Source: Methanocatella intestini
GTDB lineage: Archaea; Methanobacteriota; Methanobacteria; Methanobacteriales; Methanobacteriaceae
Reading direction: 5' to 3' (one strand)
DNA: 64,000 nt
Assembly: GCF_002252585.1 (NCBI RefSeq)
Contig: NZ_NQLD01000012.1
The position numbers and the translations under genes were made by a program. Under the pieces are notes generated by a model. The model was given only the letters and a program-made list of their open reading frames with translations, had not been told where the DNA came from and did not search any database. This document shows positions 61,020 to 64,000 of the stretch, piece after piece. Within the stretch, counting starts at the first letter, position 1. Every line of letters starts with the position of its first letter.

Positions 61020-62150
61020 ATGACTTTTCATGTAATGATAATCCCTACTTTAGGTTGCCAATGTAACTGCAAATACTGTTGGGGTTCCGAATCAACAAAA
61101 GAAATAATGGACATTAGTGTAATTGATGATATTATCACCTGGTTAAAGGATTTTAGAGATGATAAAGTTCATTTTACATTCCATGGAGGAGAACCCCTTC
61201 TTGCAGGCTATGATTTCTATGCACAAGCTTTAGAAAAATTATCCAAAATAGATAATGTAGAAGGCTTTTCCCTTCAAAGTAATATTTGGTTACTTTCAGA
61301 TGAGTTAATTGATTTATTTTTAAAGTACAATGTTGTTGTAAGTACCAGTATTGACGGACCTGAAGAAATTAATGATTATCAAAGAGCAGAAGGTTATTTT
61401 GAAAAAACCATGTCAAGATATGAAAAAGCAAAAGAAAAAGGATTAAACATTAACTTTGTTTTAACAGTAACTCAATATTCTAAAGACTATAGTGATGAGT
61501 TATATGACTTTTTCAAATCAAATGGGATGAATTTAAAAATACATGCAGCACTTCCGTCACTACGTGGAGATAATGCTGATCCATGGGCTCTTGATCAGGA
61601 AGAACATGGAAAACTTTTAATTGATTGGCTGGATAAGTATCTTTACGATTTAGATAAATTCAGTGTAATGGATTTGGATCATATTGCTAAAAGTACATTC
61701 AGAAGAAGAGGAACATTATGTACCTTTGCAGATTGTATAGGTACAACATTAGCTGTTGGTGCGGATGGTTCAATTTATCCATGCTACAGATTTGTAGGAA
61801 TGGATGAGTATATTTTAGGCAATGTCAAAGAAAATCCAAGTTTTGATAAGCTAAAAGAGTCTGATGCATGGACAAAACTTCAGGAGTTTAGAGAATATGT
61901 TGATGAAAACTGTGCTAAATGCAGATATGTCAAATATTGTGAAGGCGGATGTCCATATAATGCCATTGTAGCCAGTAAAACTCCAAAAGCTGTTGATCCA
62001 CAATGTGTAGCTTATAAAATGATTTTTGGTGAAGTTTCTAAAAGACTTAACAAAGAATTTGCAAAAAATGCATTAGGCGGATTAAACGGACCAAGTGTTA
62101 AAAAAGAAAATGAAGCTTTCAGCATTATGGATTTAATGATGAAACCCTAA
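61020..62150 (+). CDS. Radical SAM/SPASM peptide-modifying enzyme (CbpB-like)
   Basis: A 376-residue radical SAM enzyme. The SAM-cluster motif is C13-x3-C17-x2-C20 (GCQCNCKYCWG), followed by FTFHGGEPLLAG near 58. The C-terminal SPASM region carries many Cys: CTFADCIGTT near 240, GSIYPCYRF near 258, and CAKCRYVKYCEGGCPYN near 305-321, then a last Cys in PQCVAYK. This is the anSME-like architecture used to form thioether or other bonds in peptides and in sulfatase maturation. No sulfatase is nearby, but the upstream gene encodes a small Cys-pair peptide. It appears to be the TIGR04083-type methanogen enzyme. Confidence 0.87.
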   Translation: MTFHVMIIPTLGCQCNCKYCWGSESTKEIMDISVIDDIITWLKDFRDDKVHFTFHGGEPLLAGYDFYAQALEKLSKIDNVEGFSLQSNIWLLSDELIDLFLKYNVVVSTSIDGPEEINDYQRAEGYFEKTMSRYEKAKEKGLNINFVLTVTQYSKDYSDELYDFFKSNGMNLKIHAALPSLRGDNADPWALDQEEHGKLLIDWLDKYLYDLDKFSVMDLDHIAKSTFRRRGTLCTFADCIGTTLAVGADGSIYPCYRFVGMDEYILGNVKENPSFDKLKESDAWTKLQEFREYVDENCAKCRYVKYCEGGCPYNAIVASKTPKAVDPQCVAYKMIFGEVSKRLNKEFAKNALGGLNGPSVKKENEAFSIMDLMMKP

Positions 62151-62285
62151 TATTTTTCTTATTTCTAATTCCCTATAACCAATACAAAGTAACTGTTCGA
62201 TAGTTGTTACATAGGTTAATCTTAATTTACCATCAGGTGCAGGCATTTTCAACTGGCTACAATTTGTAGCCACTTCAAGACATTC
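62133..62285 (-). pseudogene. Frameshifted 3' continuation of the small gene at 62.3-62.5 kb
   Basis: An open stretch in the frame shifted by one base from the upstream small gene: SNECLEVATNCSQLKMPAPD, then GKLRLTYVTTIEQLLCIGYR, ELEIRKILGFHH and TAA at 62133. It has no start codon of its own. Removing one T from the T6 run at 62293-62298 (A6 on the coding strand) joins it to the upstream frame. It overlaps the last 18 bases of the convergent radical SAM gene. Confidence 0.5.
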
Positions 62286-62286
62286 A

Positions 62287-62487
62287 TTACTCTTTTTTAT
62301 ACAAATCTTTCAAATATCCTCTTTCAATACACCAATCCTTAAATTCATTGTATTTTACTGGATCTTTTCTGAGATATAACTGTTCATAAAATAATTTATC
62401 ATTATGACTCTTCATTTTTTTGATAGCATTCACTATCTGATAATTCATATCTTCACCATAACCCATTTTATCCATTTTTTTAAGCAT
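62287..62487 (-). CDS. Small hypothetical protein, possibly truncated by a frameshift
   Basis: 66 residues from ATG 62487 (a TTG at 62496 is less likely). It is helical and Lys-rich (MNYQIVNAIKKMKSHNDKLF), with KYNEFKDWCIERGYLKDLYKKE before TAA. The open frame that continues in the next register suggests that the native protein is about 118 residues and that a one-base change in the A6 run truncated it. No family recognised. Confidence 0.5.
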   Translation of the reverse strand: MLKKMDKMGYGEDMNYQIVNAIKKMKSHNDKLFYEQLYLRKDPVKYNEFKDWCIERGYLKDLYKKE

Positions 62488-62602
62488 ATAAATCAACTCA
62501 TACTAAATATATTATATTTACATATAAAGCATAATTTATACACAAAAATATATAAATGTTGTGGTAAAATTAAGTTTAAAAAAAAGAAGTTATAGGAAAT
62601 AT

Positions 62603-63454
62603 TTAATTTGAAGCTATAATATCTTTCATATAACTGATTAAATCGTTTTTAGATTCTTCATCATCCATTGCAAATTCTATAGATGTTTTCAACCATTCTA
62701 AACGATTTCCTATATCATAGGTTTTTCCTTCAAAGGTATTTCCATAAATTTTATCTAATTTAGCCAGCGCATCAGTAAGCTGAATTTCTCCTCCAACTCC
62801 AGCTCCGGTTTCTTTGATTTTATCGAAAATGTCTGGAGTGAGTACATATCTTCCCATAATAGCTAAGTTAGACGGTGCCTGATCAACTGGTGGTTTTTCA
62901 ACAAGTTCATCAATCTGATAAACATCTGTTTCTATTTCTTCTCCTTTAATTATACCGTATCTTTCCACTTTTTCCTGAGGTACCTTTTCAAGAGAAATAG
63001 CTGATGCTTCGTATTTGTTGTAAATATCTATTAACTGTTTTGTACATGGAGTTTTTCCTTTCGTTATTGTATCTCCAAGCATTACTGCAAAAGGTTCCTC
63101 TCCCACATGTTTTTTGGCACAATAAATTGCATCACCTAATCCTTTTTGCTCTTTTTGACGAATATAACAAATATCGGCCAAATCAGTGATATCCTGAACC
63201 TGTTTTAAATATTTAGTCTTACCAGCCTGCTTTAAAGTATACTCCAATTCAAATGATTTATCAAAATGATCTTCAATAGAACGTTTATTTTTACCAGTTA
63301 CAATTAAAATATCATCAATACCTGAAGCTACAGCTTCCTCAATAACATACTGAATAGTAGGTTTATCAAAAACAGGCAACATTTCTTTAGGTTGTGCTTT
63401 AGTAGCTGGCAAAAACCTAGTCCCAAAACCAGCTGCCGGAATTACTGCTTTCAT
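62603..63454 (-). CDS. galU: UTP-glucose-1-phosphate uridylyltransferase
   Basis: A 283-residue nucleotidyltransferase making UDP-glucose. The signature AAGFGTRFLPATKAQPKEML is at residues 6-25, MLGDTI near 131 (metal-binding Asp), VEKPP near 197 and GGEIQLTDAL near 225. It supplies galE and ugd, both in this window. Leader AGGGTGATAAT at ATG 63454. Single gene. Confidence 0.95.
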   Translation of the reverse strand: MKAVIPAAGFGTRFLPATKAQPKEMLPVFDKPTIQYVIEEAVASGIDDILIVTGKNKRSIEDHFDKSFELEYTLKQAGKTKYLKQVQDITDLADICYIRQKEQKGLGDAIYCAKKHVGEEPFAVMLGDTITKGKTPCTKQLIDIYNKYEASAISLEKVPQEKVERYGIIKGEEIETDVYQIDELVEKPPVDQAPSNLAIMGRYVLTPDIFDKIKETGAGVGGEIQLTDALAKLDKIYGNTFEGKTYDIGNRLEWLKTSIEFAMDDEESKNDLISYMKDIIASN

Positions 63455-63529
63455 CTAATTATCACCCTCTTAATTTAATTAATAATAACTTATGTTTTAA
63501 TTGGTTAAATAGTTAATTATTTTTTACAT

Positions 63530-63835
63530 TTATAAAATTTCACTTAATTTTTCCAATATACAATCAATACTGACATTATAACAGACAATTGTTTTTTGAG
63601 AAGATTTCTCACCTTTTGAAATACTAACATCACAATTAAATATTTTAGATAATTCTTTTACAATTTCCTTATTGGCCTTGCCTTTTTGGGGAACTTGCTT
63701 AATACGTATTTCAAATCTGTTTCTCCATTCGTTAAATCCTGAAATTTGAAATTTATTGGAATTTGGAGAAACCTCAATATCTATAAAAACATTATTATCT
63801 AATGAAGAAATTGCATTTAAGTATTTATTAGACAT
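63530..63835 (-). CDS. DUF167/YggU family protein
   Basis: A 101-residue protein of the widespread DUF167 family: IDIEVSPNSNKFQISGFNEW, IKQVPQKGKANKEIVKELSK and ISKGEKSSQKTIV are the conserved blocks. The fold is known, the function is not. It lies between galU and the tRNA-Leu gene, same strand. Confidence 0.87.
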   Translation of the reverse strand: MSNKYLNAISSLDNNVFIDIEVSPNSNKFQISGFNEWRNRFEIRIKQVPQKGKANKEIVKELSKIFNCDVSISKGEKSSQKTIVCYNVSIDCILEKLSEIL

Positions 63836-63866
63836 AATAATCAGAAAAATAGTTTATTAATTAAAG

Positions 63867-63950
63867 TGCGGGAGACGGGACTTGAACCCGCGAAGGGACT
63901 AACCCAATAGGCCCTCAACCTATCGCCTTTGACCACTCGACCACCCCCGC
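63867..63950 (-). tRNA. tRNA-Leu (anticodon GAG)
   Basis: 84 bases on the minus strand. The acceptor stem GCGGGGG pairs with CTCCCGC (one G-U), discriminator A. The anticodon stem ATAGG/CCTAT encloses loop TTGAGGG, giving anticodon GAG (reads CUC and CUU). The long variable arm and T-loop GTTCAAG are typical of tRNA-Leu. CCA is not encoded; no intron. Confidence 0.95.
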
Positions 63951-64000
63951 ATCACACATAACAAAAGTAGTTATTAAAAAATGTGTTTTTTAAAGTATAT

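Noticed and set aside
62287..62300. Programmed frameshift at the A6 run of the small gene
   Set aside because: Joining the frames needs a +1 shift, whereas the A-run with AAG favours -1; a plain indel is more likely.

Overview
The window is a compact, AT-rich archaeal chromosome segment from a Methanobacteriales methanogen, most likely a gut-type Methanobrevibacter close to M. smithii. The evidence is methenyl-H4MPT cyclohydrolase (mch), methanofuran synthase MfnB, a CfbC-like NifH homologue for F430, an AtwA-like double ABC ATPase, the DUF2162/MotA/DUF2149 set, geranylgeranyl reductase with its ferredoxin, archaeal RNA polymerase, KEOPS and prefoldin genes, and a large secreted Ig-like adhesin-like protein. 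Translation starts mostly follow AGGTGAT or GGAGG leaders, with several GTG and TTG starts. No rRNA, CRISPR array, prophage or replication origin is visible.

Layout. 1-6 kb (minus): partial DUF4013 membrane protein, mch, nitroreductase, ClC transporter, TFS, and the DUF2162/ExbB-like/DUF2149 operon. 6-11 kb: PaaK-like ligase with ACT protein (plus), ferritin, zinc-ribbon/SHOCT protein, serS. 11.3-15 kb: a 1228-residue adhesin-like protein. 15.2-24.7 kb (minus): CfbC-like reductase, CDP-alcohol transferase, U32 protein, purF, unknown coiled-coil protein, galE, geranylgeranyl reductase with ferredoxin, UspA, AtwA-like ATPase. 24.8-36.9 kb: small unknowns, uvrC, a 2180-residue DUF4011-helicase-nuclease-DUF3320 protein, PfkB kinase, pdxS, CDF transporter. 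36.9-40.9 kb is an accessory pocket: a decayed insertion sequence with intact inverted repeats, a VapBC pair, a coiled-coil fragment, a secreted protein interrupted by TGA, a HisA-like protein and about 650 bp of non-coding DNA with hairpins.

40.9-45.3 kb (minus): an information-processing cluster (rpl37A, rpoP, Brix, pcc1, pfdB, DUF3194), then guaB and mfnB. 45.4-49.4 kb: two GT2 glycosyltransferases, a LUD/CCG iron-sulfur pair and a DUF2304 protein. 49.4-52.4 kb: archaeal riboflavin synthase and the cbiMNQO cobalt transporter, with cbiM interrupted by one in-frame TAG. 52.7-59.5 kb: pyrF, an unknown membrane protein, deoxyhypusine synthase, a CBS regulator, a His-tailed P-type metal ATPase behind a repeated operator/promoter array, and UDP-glucose dehydrogenase. 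59.6-64 kb: aldo/keto reductase-ferredoxin fusion, a small Cys-pair peptide gene followed after one base by a radical SAM/SPASM enzyme (a candidate peptide-modification system), a frameshifted small gene, galU, a DUF167 protein and tRNA-Leu(GAG).

How the genes fit together: galU, galE and ugd supply UDP-sugars for surface glycans, with two membrane-linked GT2 enzymes and a CDP-alcohol transferase. Cobalt import serves corrinoid-dependent methanogenesis; mch, mfnB, CfbC-like and AtwA-like proteins serve its core. The most unusual items are the Hhe-like giant helicase with altered nuclease residues and a long acidic insertion, the CbpA/CbpB-like peptide and radical SAM pair, the metal ATPase operator array, and three genes each broken by a single lesion (TAG, TGA, poly-A frameshift).
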